From Terriglobia bacterium (GTDB lineage: Bacteria > Acidobacteriota > Terriglobia > Acidiferrales > UBA7541): a stretch of DNA of 64,000 nt. Numbering within the stretch: the first letter of the stretch is position 1; each line of letters begins with the position of its first letter. Under the pieces are notes generated by a model. The model ran no database searches. It saw only the letters and a program-made list of their open reading frames with translations, and had not been told where the DNA came from. Below are positions 48,089 through 57,573 of the stretch, piece after piece. Position numbers and translations under genes: made by a program. The stretch is taken from the NCBI GenBank assembly GCA_020073375.1, contig JAIQFG010000059.1, positions 1 through 64,000 on the forward strand, written 5' to 3'.

Positions 48089-49098
48089 AAAAAATCGCCG
48101 TCATCGGAGGAGGAAGCTGGGGCACGGCGCTGGCGATCGCCTTGACGCGATCCGCGCGCCCGCACCGCATCGCGCTTTGGGCGCACAGCGCGGACGTCGT
48201 CGAGATGCTGGCCGCGCAGCGCGTCAATAAAATCTACCTGCCGGGTTTTGAGTTGCCGCGGGAGGTTGCGGTCACAGGATCGCTGGAAAAAGCCCTGGCC
48301 GGCGCGGACATTGTGCTCGGCGTGATGCCCTCGGCCCATGCGCGCGAAATGTACCGCGCGATGCGGCCGATGGTCGAGCCTCATGCGGTTTTCGTCAGCG
48401 CCACCAAGGGACTCGAACCCGCCACACACGCCCGCGTCAGCAACATTATCGCCGAGGAAATCGGCAAACGAGAGGGCGGAGACCCGCCGCGCATCGCCGT
48501 TCTCTCCGGGCCGAGTTTTGCCGCTGAAGTCGCTGCGGGGGATCCCACCGTCGCGGTCCTGGCGTCGTCGGATGCGGCGCTTGCGACCGAAGTGCAGGAA
48601 GAATTCTCGGGCCCGCGATTCCGGCTCTACACCAACGATGACGTGATCGGCACGGAAATCGCCGGAGCGGTAAAAAACGTGATCGCCATCGCGGCTGGAG
48701 TGAGCGCCGGGCTGGGGCTGGGCACCAACACGATGGCTGCGCTGGTGACGCGCGGCCTGGCGGAAATGACGCGGCTGGCCGTGGCCCTGGGGGGCCGCCG
48801 CGAAACGCTCGCGGGACTCGCCGGCGTCGGCGACCTCATCCTCACCGCCACCGGGGCGCTCAGCCGCAACCGTTCGGTGGGCATCGAGCTGGGCAAGGGG
48901 CGCGAACTCCGCGAGATATTGGGCGCTACGCGCATGGTCGCTGAAGGTGTGGGCAGCGCGGCGGCAACGCTGGAGCTTGCGCGGCGCGCGGGCGTCGAAA
49001 TGCCTATCGCCGAACAGGTCCATGCCGTTTTGACCGCCGGTCGCGCCTCGGCTGACGGCATCCGCGAATTGATGGAACGCCGGCTGAAGCAGGAATAG
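48085..49098 (+). CDS. gpsA: NAD(P)-dependent glycerol-3-phosphate dehydrogenase
   Basis: KKIAVIGGGSWGTALAIALTRS, VSATKGLE, LSGPSFAAEVAAGDPTV, GTEIAGAVKNVIAIAAG, TRGLAEMTRL. Confidence 0.96.
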   Translation: MKKIAVIGGGSWGTALAIALTRSARPHRIALWAHSADVVEMLAAQRVNKIYLPGFELPREVAVTGSLEKALAGADIVLGVMPSAHAREMYRAMRPMVEPHAVFVSATKGLEPATHARVSNIIAEEIGKREGGDPPRIAVLSGPSFAAEVAAGDPTVAVLASSDAALATEVQEEFSGPRFRLYTNDDVIGTEIAGAVKNVIAIAAGVSAGLGLGTNTMAALVTRGLAEMTRLAVALGGRRETLAGLAGVGDLILTATGALSRNRSVGIELGKGRELREILGATRMVAEGVGSAAATLELARRAGVEMPIAEQVHAVLTAGRASADGIRELMERRLKQE

Positions 49099-49205
49099 AA
49101 ATTCACCCTACCCCTTAGCTGATCCGCACCAACCCGGGTTTCCCTCCTTCTGCCCCGTCATGCAAAACGGTAAAATCAGGGGGATAAGCCAGGACCGACC
49201 CAAAC

Positions 49206-50978
49206 GTGGATCTCGACCACCTCAAATCGCAATTCTTGCGCCGGCCCCGGATCCTTTGGCTGGTGCTGGGCGCCATGCTGCTGGTCAGCGTGCTGCCGTT
49301 ATCGCTATATCACCGTCAGGTTCTGCAACTTAGCCAGGCCAAGCTGACCGATACCGAAAGCGTGCAGCAGACTGAAGTCACCCGGTCATTGGCCGAGGAA
49401 ATACAGCTGTTCGACGCCAATCTTTACCAGCAGCTGATCAGCGAGCGGCAAATTCTGGAGTTGACCGGGCTGACCGACAAGGTCGACAGCTCGGCGCGCG
49501 CGCCCCAGGTCACCAGCGTCCTGGAAAATTTCGTCGCCAGCAATCCCAACATTCTGTACCTGACCGCCGTGAGCAAGGATGCCAAAGGCGCCGAAGCGGG
49601 AAACTTCAGGGCCGATCAGGATCCCTTCGTCAGCAAGGCATTGCAGCGCGCATTCACCACCACCATGCAGTCGCTGATCTTCCGGAGCGATCCGCTGGCG
49701 ATCGGCTCGGAGAACCGGCCGGCGTTCATCATGGCCGTGCCGCTGGAAATTAACGATCGTTTTTCGGGGATGCTGGCTGCGGTTGTATCGCTCGATGACG
49801 TCTTGCGAAGGCTCAAGGAAACAAGCGTTCGCGGGCGCGTGGTGTTCATCGTGGACCACAACGGGCAAATCGTGGCGCATCCGGACACGCGGCAATTCGT
49901 GCCCGGGACAGATGCACGGCCAAATTCTCCGGTCGCGGTGCAAGTGGCGGCGCTGCCCAAGGAACTACGCACCACGGAAACCATGCGCCGGTTCCAGACC
50001 CTGGAAAACGGCCACAAGGCGGAAATGGTGGGCACGTACACCACAATTCCGGATCTGAACTGGGCCGTGGTCGCGCAGCGCGGCCTGGACGAAGCGCGCG
50101 CCGACGCCGGCGTCAATGAGTTGAACGCGCAGGCGCTCAAGTTCGTGGTGGTCGTCACGTTCGCCGCGCTGATCCTCGGATATTTGTTCGCCGTCGGCAT
50201 CAGCACGCCGATCCGCGCGCTGGCCGCTTCCACGCTGGCCATCAGCCGCGGAGAATTCCACCAGCGCACGCCCGTGCAGGGCGCGGCCGAAATCAGCGAG
50301 CTGGCGGAAACCTTCAACAGCATGGCCGGTGACATCGAGGAATTCGTCGAGCAGCTCAAGCAGGCGGCCAACGAAAATCACGAACTCTTCCTCGGCTCCA
50401 TCCGGATGCTCGCGGCGGCCATCGACGAAAAAGATCCGTACACGCGCGGCCATTCCGACCGCGTCGCGAAGTATTCGGTGATCGTCGGGCAATACCTGGG
50501 CCTTCGCGCCGAGGACCTCGACAAGATCCGCATTTCCGCCCTGCTGCACGACGTCGGAAAAATCGGCGTGGACGATCGCGTATTAAAAAAGCCCGGCAAA
50601 CTGACTGACGAGGAATTCGACCTGATGAAGCAGCACCCGTCCAAGGGCGCCAACATCATGCGTCCGGTCGCGCAGCTGAAGGAAATGCTGCCGGGCATCG
50701 AGCTGCATCACGAGCACGTGGACGGCCGCGGATATCCCCACGGCCTGCAGGGCGACGAAATCCCGCTGATGGCGCGCATCATCGCCGCGGCCGACACACT
50801 CGACGCGATGACCACCAACCGCCCCTACCAATCCGGCATGGACCTGGAATTCGCCATGAACCGCATTCGGCAGCTTACCGGCACTAAGTTCGACGCCGCC
50901 GTAGTGGACGCCCTGGACCGCGCCGTGAAGGCCGGAAAAATCCGCCTCACCGCCAAACTGGTTGAAGCCCAGGTGTGA
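49206..50978 (+). CDS. Cache-HAMP sensor with C-terminal HD-GYP domain (putative c-di-GMP phosphodiesterase)
   Basis: N-terminal TM, periplasmic Cache-like region, HAMP (TPIRALAASTLAISRGEFHQRTPVQGAAEISELAETFNSM), HD HSDRVAKYSVIV...LLHDVGKIGVDDRVL, GYP HHEHVDGRGYPHGLQGDEIPLMARIIAAADTLDAM. Confidence 0.93.
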   Translation: MDLDHLKSQFLRRPRILWLVLGAMLLVSVLPLSLYHRQVLQLSQAKLTDTESVQQTEVTRSLAEEIQLFDANLYQQLISERQILELTGLTDKVDSSARAPQVTSVLENFVASNPNILYLTAVSKDAKGAEAGNFRADQDPFVSKALQRAFTTTMQSLIFRSDPLAIGSENRPAFIMAVPLEINDRFSGMLAAVVSLDDVLRRLKETSVRGRVVFIVDHNGQIVAHPDTRQFVPGTDARPNSPVAVQVAALPKELRTTETMRRFQTLENGHKAEMVGTYTTIPDLNWAVVAQRGLDEARADAGVNELNAQALKFVVVVTFAALILGYLFAVGISTPIRALAASTLAISRGEFHQRTPVQGAAEISELAETFNSMAGDIEEFVEQLKQAANENHELFLGSIRMLAAAIDEKDPYTRGHSDRVAKYSVIVGQYLGLRAEDLDKIRISALLHDVGKIGVDDRVLKKPGKLTDEEFDLMKQHPSKGANIMRPVAQLKEMLPGIELHHEHVDGRGYPHGLQGDEIPLMARIIAAADTLDAMTTNRPYQSGMDLEFAMNRIRQLTGTKFDAAVVDALDRAVKAGKIRLTAKLVEAQV

Positions 50979-51093
50979 CCCGCGATTCCCTTCCCCACTG
51001 GCAATTTTATGGCACGAGATTTACCTCGCAATTTCCCCCAACAATTTTTTTACGGTTTAACAGTTCGACCCAAATGCAGATTCCAATGGTTTT

Positions 51094-51132
51094 CGTAGCG
51101 CCGGCTCCCTGCCGGCAAGATGCCGGCGCTAC
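51094..51132. repeat. Interspersed inverted repeat, family C
   Basis: CGTAGCGCCGGCTCCCTGCCGGCAAGATGCCGGCGCTAC. Confidence 0.8.
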
Positions 51133-51212
51133 CTGCTCCCGCCCCGGCGCGTAACACCGCTTCCGTTCTGCTAGAATAGGCAATTCGCCGGGCTGCACCG
51201 CGGCAAACCTTT

Positions 51213-52187
51213 ATGTTTTCGATCTTCGGCAAGGACGACAAAACCAAGGAACGCAAAGAGGGCGGGTCGCTGCTCGACCGCCTGAAGCAATCCGTCTCGA
51301 AAACGCGCACGCAGATCGCCGCCAAGGTCGAAGACCTGATTTCGGGCGAAAAGAAGATCGATCCCGGGCTGCTCACCAAGCTGGAAAACGCCCTGCTCGC
51401 CGCGGACATCGGCCCGCGAACCACGCATCAGATCCTGGAAGCGGTTCGCCAGAAACTGGAACGCCATGCCCTCAACAATGCGAGCGATCTCAAGACCGAG
51501 CTGAAAAACCAGCTGCTCTACGCGCTGCGGTCGCTGCCCACCTCGAAGGAAACCGAAGCAGCCGCCGAGACGGCGCGCCCGCATGTGATTTTCGTTGTGG
51601 GCGTGAACGGCACGGGCAAGACCACGACCATCGGCAAACTCGCGCACCGGCTGCGGCAGAGCGGTAAAAACGTGGTGCTGGCCGCGGGCGACACATTTCG
51701 CGCCGCCGCTATCGAACAGCTCGGCGTGTGGGCCACGCGCACCGGCTCGGAAATCGTCAAGACGAAATCGGGTGGCGACCCCGCGGCCGTCGTGTTTGAC
51801 GCGCTCTCCTCGGCGCGCGCGCGCAATGCCGACGTCGTGATCGTGGACACCGCGGGGCGCCTGCACACGAAATCGAATCTTATGGCCGAACTCGACAAGA
51901 TGAAGCGCACCGCCGCAAAAGTGATTCCCACCGCGCCGCATGAAGTCCTGCTGGTCATGGACGCCACTACCGGACAGAACGGCCTGTCGCAGGCGCGCGA
52001 ATTCACGGCCACGGCCGGAGTGACCGGAATCGTGCTGACGAAACTTGATGGCACGGCCAAGGGCGGCATCGTCGTGGCCATCACGCGCGAACTCGGGTTG
52101 CCCGTGCGCTATGTCGGCACCGGCGAATCGATGGAAGATCTGGTCCCGTTCGACGCGGAAGCTTTCGTTTCTTCACTATTCGATTGA
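51213..52187 (+). CDS. ftsY: Signal recognition particle receptor FtsY
   Basis: VVGVNGTGKTTTIGKLAHRL, AAGDTFRAAAIEQLGVWA, VDTAGRLHTKSNLMAELDKM, LTKLDGTAKGGIVVAI. Confidence 0.97.
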   Translation: MFSIFGKDDKTKERKEGGSLLDRLKQSVSKTRTQIAAKVEDLISGEKKIDPGLLTKLENALLAADIGPRTTHQILEAVRQKLERHALNNASDLKTELKNQLLYALRSLPTSKETEAAAETARPHVIFVVGVNGTGKTTTIGKLAHRLRQSGKNVVLAAGDTFRAAAIEQLGVWATRTGSEIVKTKSGGDPAAVVFDALSSARARNADVVIVDTAGRLHTKSNLMAELDKMKRTAAKVIPTAPHEVLLVMDATTGQNGLSQAREFTATAGVTGIVLTKLDGTAKGGIVVAITRELGLPVRYVGTGESMEDLVPFDAEAFVSSLFD

Positions 52188-52195
52188 CGCTGCCT

Positions 52196-53383
52196 ATGAA
52201 TGCCACCGTATCCTCGACCACCGCATCCACAACGGCCGCCGACGCCGCGTTCATGGACCGCGCCCTGGCGCTGGCCGCGCGCGGGGTTGCGCTTGCCAGC
52301 CCTAATCCCATGGTCGGCGCTGTCCTTGTGCGCGACGGAAAAATTATAGGCGAAGGCTTTCACACGTACGAAGGCGTTCTGCACGCCGAAATCGTGGCGC
52401 TGGAATCCGCGGTGGGAACCGCGCGGGGCGCCACGCTCTACGTCAACCTGGAACCCTGCTGCCACACGGGGCGCACCGGGCCGTGCACGAAAGCGCTGAT
52501 CGGCGCGGGCGTCGCGCGCGTCGTGGCGGCGATGGCCGACCCGAATCCTGCGGTGGCGGGGCGCGGATTTAAAGAACTGCGTGTAGCAGGGATTGAAGTC
52601 ACTACCGGCTTGCGCGAAGCAGAGGCGCGCCGCCTCAACGAACCATTCGCCCGCTGGATCGTTTCCAAGACGCCGCTGGTGACTCTGAAGTCCGCGCTCA
52701 CGCTCGACGGCCAGCTGGCGCTGCCGGTTGCGCCGGGACGCGCACGGCGGAAGCTGCAGGACCGCTGGATCACGTCGGAGGAATCGCGTGCCGAGGTGCA
52801 GGCCATGCGCCACGGCTCGGACGCGCTGCTGACCGGGATCGGGACGGTCCTGGCCGACGATCCGCTGCTCACCGACCGCACGGGATTGCCGCGCCGCCGC
52901 AATCTGCTGCGCGTGGTGATGGATTCGGACCTGCGCCTGCCGCCGCGCTCGAAGCTGGTGCGCTCGGCCGACGGCGACGTGTTGGTTTTTACGCGCGCCA
53001 AGGAAGACTCGCCGAAGGCGAAAGCGCTGCGCCGCGCCGGCGTGGAAGTGGTGCGCCTCGGAGGGTCGCGCGGTGCGCAGCCCGACCTACGCGCGGCGAT
53101 CGAGGAGCTTGGCCGCCGCGGAATCCTGAGCGTACTGCTGGAATCGGGCGCAACGATGAATTCAGCCGCGCTTGCCGCGGAAATAGTGGATAAGATGCGT
53201 GTGTTCTTCGCGCCCAAGATCGCCGGATTCGCCGTTCCCGAAGTCGCGGGAAAGAAATTAGGGAAAGCCCGCGCGGCGGCCGGCATGCGCTCAGCGCAGC
53301 AACTTCGCAACGTCACCATGGCTCAATTTGGAAGCGATTTCGCAGTCGAGGGATATCTCCGCGATGTTTACCGGACTCGTTGA
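52196..53383 (+). CDS. ribD: Bifunctional riboflavin deaminase/reductase RibD
   Basis: FMDRALALAARGVALASPNPMVGAVLVRDGKIIGEG, HAEIVAL, YVNLEPCCHTGRTGPCTKALI; C-terminal reductase domain. Confidence 0.96.
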   Translation: MNATVSSTTASTTAADAAFMDRALALAARGVALASPNPMVGAVLVRDGKIIGEGFHTYEGVLHAEIVALESAVGTARGATLYVNLEPCCHTGRTGPCTKALIGAGVARVVAAMADPNPAVAGRGFKELRVAGIEVTTGLREAEARRLNEPFARWIVSKTPLVTLKSALTLDGQLALPVAPGRARRKLQDRWITSEESRAEVQAMRHGSDALLTGIGTVLADDPLLTDRTGLPRRRNLLRVVMDSDLRLPPRSKLVRSADGDVLVFTRAKEDSPKAKALRRAGVEVVRLGGSRGAQPDLRAAIEELGRRGILSVLLESGATMNSAALAAEIVDKMRVFFAPKIAGFAVPEVAGKKLGKARAAAGMRSAQQLRNVTMAQFGSDFAVEGYLRDVYRTR

Positions 53384-54008
53384 ACACGTCGGCACGATCG
53401 AATTGTTCGAGCGCAGCGATTCCGGCGCCCGCATCCGCGTGAACGCGGGACCGATCGCCAAGAGCCTCGAAAAATCGGGCAGCATCGCCGTCAACGGCTG
53501 CTGCCTCACGGCGATCGATATTTCCGGAAACACGTTTGCCGCCGATCTTTCGGGCGAAACGCTGCGCCGCACGAGCCTGGCCGAATTAAAATTAGGCGCG
53601 CGCGTGAATCTCGAGCGTCCGCTCACGGCGCAAAAGGAACTGGGCGGCCACTTCGTGCAGGGCCACGTGGACGGCGTTGGGCGCGTCACGCGCCTCGATC
53701 CCGAAGGCGCCAACTGGTGGTTCGGCGTGAGTGTCCCCGAGGATCTTGGCCGCTACGTGGCCATGAAGGGCTCGATCGCGCTCGATGGCATCAGCCTCAC
53801 GGTCGCCGGCTGGCATGACGGCGTGGTCGAAACCGCAATCATTCCCTTCACCTACGAGCACACCAATCTTATTTCCCTGAAACCCGGCGACGCTGTGAAC
53901 GTGGAATGCGACATCCTGGCGAAATACGTCGAGCGGATGATTCAGGCGCGTCAGGAAGCTCCCAAACCGCAGCTCAGCGCCGCACGGTTGATCACAGAAG
54001 GATTTTAG
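53364..54008 (+). CDS. ribE: Riboflavin synthase alpha subunit
   Basis: MFTGLVEHVGTIE, GSIAVNGCCLTAIDI, GGHFVQGHVDGVG, KGSIALDGISLTV. Confidence 0.96.
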   Translation: MFTGLVEHVGTIELFERSDSGARIRVNAGPIAKSLEKSGSIAVNGCCLTAIDISGNTFAADLSGETLRRTSLAELKLGARVNLERPLTAQKELGGHFVQGHVDGVGRVTRLDPEGANWWFGVSVPEDLGRYVAMKGSIALDGISLTVAGWHDGVVETAIIPFTYEHTNLISLKPGDAVNVECDILAKYVERMIQARQEAPKPQLSAARLITEGF

Positions 54009-54166
54009 AACATGCTAAAAACGCGCGATGCCGGCGTACCGACGATGAACTCCGCGCAAATCGCGTATTTCGTGCGATGATTTGTTAAGCTATAGATTGT
54101 TCTCCTGCTGCGCGTGGGTTGGCAGGAGACGCATTTTCAAGAGAACGGCGCCAAGATGGTGAAATC

Positions 54167-55264
54167 ATGATCAAAGTGAATGTGGGAATCATTGGAACGG
54201 GTTGGTGCGGCGGCATACGAGCCGAAGCCTGTGCGGCAAGCCCCTACGTGAGCGAACTGCACATCGCGGAAATCAAGCCGGAGCGGCTGAAAGAGGTCGC
54301 GCAGAAGACCAATCCTGCGACCGCCACCACCGATTACAGGGTCTTGCTCGGAAACAAGAACATCAACGCCATCATTATTTCGGCAACTCCGGAAACCACG
54401 CACTACCCGATGGCCAAGGAGAGCCTGCTGGCGGGCAAGCATGTTTTCTTGGAAAAACCCATCGCGCTGGAACTGGCCGAAGCGGATGAATTGATAGCCC
54501 TAGCGAAATCGAAATCGCTGCTGTTTACCATCGGGTATTCGCAGCGTTTCAATCCCAAATTTGCGTACGTCAAACGGTCGATCGACGACGGCACGATCGG
54601 CGAACCCGTCAGCGCGCTGGTCTCCAGGCACATCACGCGCAATCTGGGCAACAAGATCGGCGGGCGCATCAAGCTTTCACCCGCAGCGATGGAAGCAACG
54701 CACGACATCGATTTTGTGCTTTGGTGCTTCGCGCCCCGAAAACCGATCCGCGTCTATGCGCAGATGGTGAACAAGATCATGAAAGCGACGCACGACGTGC
54801 CCGATTGCGCGTGGATCGTCGTTACCCTGGACGACGGCAGCGTGTTCACGATTGGCGCGGGCTGGGTGCTTCCTCCCGCCTATCCGAATTTCTCGTCCAC
54901 ATGGATCGAGATGGTCGGGACCGAGGGCGCCATCATGGTGGACGATACACATCGCGACGTTGCCCTGAACACCATGAAACGCGGCATTGAGTTCCCCATC
55001 TCCACCATGCCCGGTGAAAAAGTCGCTCACGTGTACGCCGGACCCATGGAGGCAGAGACCATTCATTTCCTGGAATGCGTCGCCCGCGGCCGCCAGCCGC
55101 TGGTCACCGCCGAGCACGCCAGAATGGTCATGCAGGTTTACCAGGCCGCGGATCTTTCAGCGGAACAAGGGCGGCCGGTCGAAATCGCCGCCGCTCCGGC
55201 CTCCGATCGGCAAACGGAAACCGCAGGAAGCGCCGCGCCCGAACGCGCGCCCGCGATTCCCTGA
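54167..55264 (+). CDS. Gfo/Idh/MocA family oxidoreductase
   Basis: VNVGIIGTGWCGGIRAEAC, AIIISATPETTHYPMAKESLLAGKHVFLEKPIALELAEADELIALAK, ATHDIDFVLW. Confidence 0.93.
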   Translation: MIKVNVGIIGTGWCGGIRAEACAASPYVSELHIAEIKPERLKEVAQKTNPATATTDYRVLLGNKNINAIIISATPETTHYPMAKESLLAGKHVFLEKPIALELAEADELIALAKSKSLLFTIGYSQRFNPKFAYVKRSIDDGTIGEPVSALVSRHITRNLGNKIGGRIKLSPAAMEATHDIDFVLWCFAPRKPIRVYAQMVNKIMKATHDVPDCAWIVVTLDDGSVFTIGAGWVLPPAYPNFSSTWIEMVGTEGAIMVDDTHRDVALNTMKRGIEFPISTMPGEKVAHVYAGPMEAETIHFLECVARGRQPLVTAEHARMVMQVYQAADLSAEQGRPVEIAAAPASDRQTETAGSAAPERAPAIP

Positions 55265-55327
55265 TTCCGCCGCCGAAACAGCAAAGCCGACGGTCCGGTG
55301 TGATACCCTTCCGCGATAACCCAGACC

Positions 55328-56665
55328 ATGTCGGACACCCAACCCACGCCGAACCAAAAAAATAGCGCCCGCCTGGAAGATGTAGCGTCCGTCCCAACGA
55401 AGGTTCGCTGGGGAGTCCTCTTCCTGATCAGTCTGATGTACCTGCTGACGTACATGGATCGCAGCAACATTTCCGTCGCGGCGCCGGCCATCACAAAGGA
55501 ATTCGGGCTGAGCAAGACGGCCATGGGTTTCGTCTTCAGCGCTTTTTTGTGGGCGTACGCGATCGGACAGATTCCTGGTGGATGGTTGGGGGACCGCTTC
55601 GGACCTAGAAAAGTTCTGCTGTCCATTATCCCGTTCTGGTCGTGCACGGTGATTCTTACCGGTTTGACGAGAGGCGCCGCTTCCCTTGGTGTTACCCGTT
55701 TTGTTCTGGGACTGAGCGAGGCGGGCGCATTTCCCATCGCCACGCGGGCCATGCAGTTGTGGTTTCCGAAATCCGAACGCGGGATCGTGCATGGCGTCAC
55801 GCACAGCTTCAGCCGGTTTGCGGTGGCGGCAACGCCGTTCGTGGCCGTCCATATCCTGGTCGCTTTTGGATGGCGCGCGATTTTTTACATTTTCGGACTG
55901 GTCGGATTCGCCTGGTCCGCCGGATTTTTTTTGTTTTACCGGAATACGCCGGAAGAACACAAAGGAATCAATCAGGCCGAACTGGCTCACATCCGCGGAC
56001 GCCGGTCTGACGGCTCGATCCACGCGTCGGTCGATCCCCGGTCGCGCCCCGCGGTGCCGTGGAAAAAAATTTTCGGTTCGCCCAATATGTGGTACATCGC
56101 GGGGGCGTATGGATGCTTCTTCTACGGCACATATTTTTTTCTGACTTGGTTTCCTACCTACCTCCTGGAATACCGCCATTTGTCGCTCAGTTCTCTGGGA
56201 ATTGTCGCGTCGCTTCCCTTGCTGGTGGGGATGGTGGGCGATATCGTGGGAGGTTCGTTGACCGACAGGGTGTACAGGAAAACGGGCAAGCTCAAGTTTG
56301 CCCGGCGCATCGTGGCTGCTCCGTGCATGCTGGCCTCCGCGGCGTGCCTGATCCCCGCAGCCACCACGCGTTCGGCGTCCACGGCGGTGCTGTGCCTGAC
56401 GGCTTCCCTGTTTTTTCTGGAGATGGTGATTGGCCCGGCCTGGGCGGTGCCCATGGACGTGGGTGGCGAATATAGCGGCACGGTTACGGGCATCATGAAC
56501 ATGGCGGGCGCCCTGGCCGCTTCGGTGTCGCCGGTCGTTTTTGGATTTTTTGCGCAGCGGGGTTTCTGGATCGCGCCATTCCTGGTGACGGCGGGAATGC
56601 TGCTCACCGGCGCGCTGATCTGGGCCTTTCTGATCGATCCCGAGCATTCGGTGGTGAAGGCCTGA
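55328..56665 (+). CDS. MFS transporter (anion:cation symporter-like)
   Basis: LISLMYLLTYMDRSNISVAAPAITKEFGLSKTAMGFVFSAFLWAYAIGQIPGGWLGDRFGPRKVL; 12 TM pattern. Confidence 0.94.
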   Translation: MSDTQPTPNQKNSARLEDVASVPTKVRWGVLFLISLMYLLTYMDRSNISVAAPAITKEFGLSKTAMGFVFSAFLWAYAIGQIPGGWLGDRFGPRKVLLSIIPFWSCTVILTGLTRGAASLGVTRFVLGLSEAGAFPIATRAMQLWFPKSERGIVHGVTHSFSRFAVAATPFVAVHILVAFGWRAIFYIFGLVGFAWSAGFFLFYRNTPEEHKGINQAELAHIRGRRSDGSIHASVDPRSRPAVPWKKIFGSPNMWYIAGAYGCFFYGTYFFLTWFPTYLLEYRHLSLSSLGIVASLPLLVGMVGDIVGGSLTDRVYRKTGKLKFARRIVAAPCMLASAACLIPAATTRSASTAVLCLTASLFFLEMVIGPAWAVPMDVGGEYSGTVTGIMNMAGALAASVSPVVFGFFAQRGFWIAPFLVTAGMLLTGALIWAFLIDPEHSVVKA

Positions 56666-56691
56666 ACCGCGCCACGCTGACGTCATATATT

Positions 56692-57345
56692 TCACGCTAT
56701 AATTTGAGAAATCCGCGGCGACACGACCTCGCCGCGCCTGGTTATGAGGACGTCCTCCGGAAAGTCCTGGCGATACTCGACCTGCAAGGATTCGAGCCGG
56801 TCCAAAAATTCCGGCAGCCGCGGCAAACAGGCATTGGGCACATCGTGAAGAACGACCACGGTCCAATCGCGCGCGGCCACGTCCGCGACGGCCTTCTCGA
56901 CCCATCCGTCCTGATCCTTCCAGTCTCCCGGCACGCTGGACCACAGTACGCACGTATAGCCTCCGGCTTGCAGCAACTGCAACGCCGCGCGGCTTAACAA
57001 ATGCGGGCCGATCAGGCCTCCGCCTCCCATGGGGCGAAAAAACTTTTCTGGGCGCGCCAGTGCCCCGATCAGGTTCTGCGTGTCCTCAATTTCCCGCCGG
57101 GCGTATTCCGCGTCGGGACGGTCGCCAAGCGGCTCACTGTGCGTGAAGGAATGGTTGGCGATCCAGTGCCCCTGCGAGTGAGCCCGGGCGGCGAGTTTCC
57201 TGCCGCCGGGGCTCTCGAGATTCTTGCCGAGAACGAAAAATGTGGAATGGATTTTGCCAGCAGACAGGATATCGAGCACACGTTCGGTAACGCCGGGCGT
57301 CGGCCCGTTGTCGAACGTGAGCGTCACGCGCTTGGCGGGTTTCAT
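56692..57345 (-). CDS. Polysaccharide deacetylase family protein
   Basis: VTLTFDNGPTPGVTERVLDILSAGKIHSTFFVLGKNL, GHWIANHSFTHSEPLG, VVLHDVP. Confidence 0.93.
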   Translation of the reverse strand: MKPAKRVTLTFDNGPTPGVTERVLDILSAGKIHSTFFVLGKNLESPGGRKLAARAHSQGHWIANHSFTHSEPLGDRPDAEYARREIEDTQNLIGALARPEKFFRPMGGGGLIGPHLLSRAALQLLQAGGYTCVLWSSVPGDWKDQDGWVEKAVADVAARDWTVVVLHDVPNACLPRLPEFLDRLESLQVEYRQDFPEDVLITRRGEVVSPRISQIIA

Positions 57346-57490
57346 ATTTTCCGGCTTGGGTTCTTGCGCGACGGCATTCTACGACGCGTGGCTCCATCCG
57401 GCCAGCAGGTTCGGAAAGAGCGCAGCGCCTGCTCTCGAGGAAACTAGAAGCCATCACAGAAATGGCCAGCGTTCAAGCTCGACGGCCCGC

Positions 57491-57556
57491 CAGGGGCTAA
57501 AGCCCTTGATTTTCGGGGCTCCGGATGTCGCGGCTGAAGCCGCGACCCACAAAGAT
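57491..57556. repeat. Interspersed inverted repeat, family D
   Basis: AGGGGCTAAAGCCCTTGA...GTCGCGGCTGAAGCCGCGACCCACAAAGAT, matching the right end of 5065-5221. Confidence 0.75.
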
Positions 57557-57573
57557 TATTTCGGAGACGGCTC

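Noticed and set aside
47932-49023. 363-aa minus-strand ORF opposite plsY/gpsA
   Set aside because: Shadow ORF; gpsA and plsY motifs are unmistakable on the plus strand.
52184-54008. Searched for an FMN riboswitch upstream of ribD
   Set aside because: ribD overlaps or abuts the ftsY stop and no RFN-like leader space exists; riboflavin genes are simply in the ftsY transcription unit.
55157-56953. 598-aa minus-strand ORF opposite the MFS transporter and part of the Gfo/Idh gene
   Set aside because: Shadow ORF; composition is Arg/Gly/Gln-rich with no hydrophobic or domain pattern.
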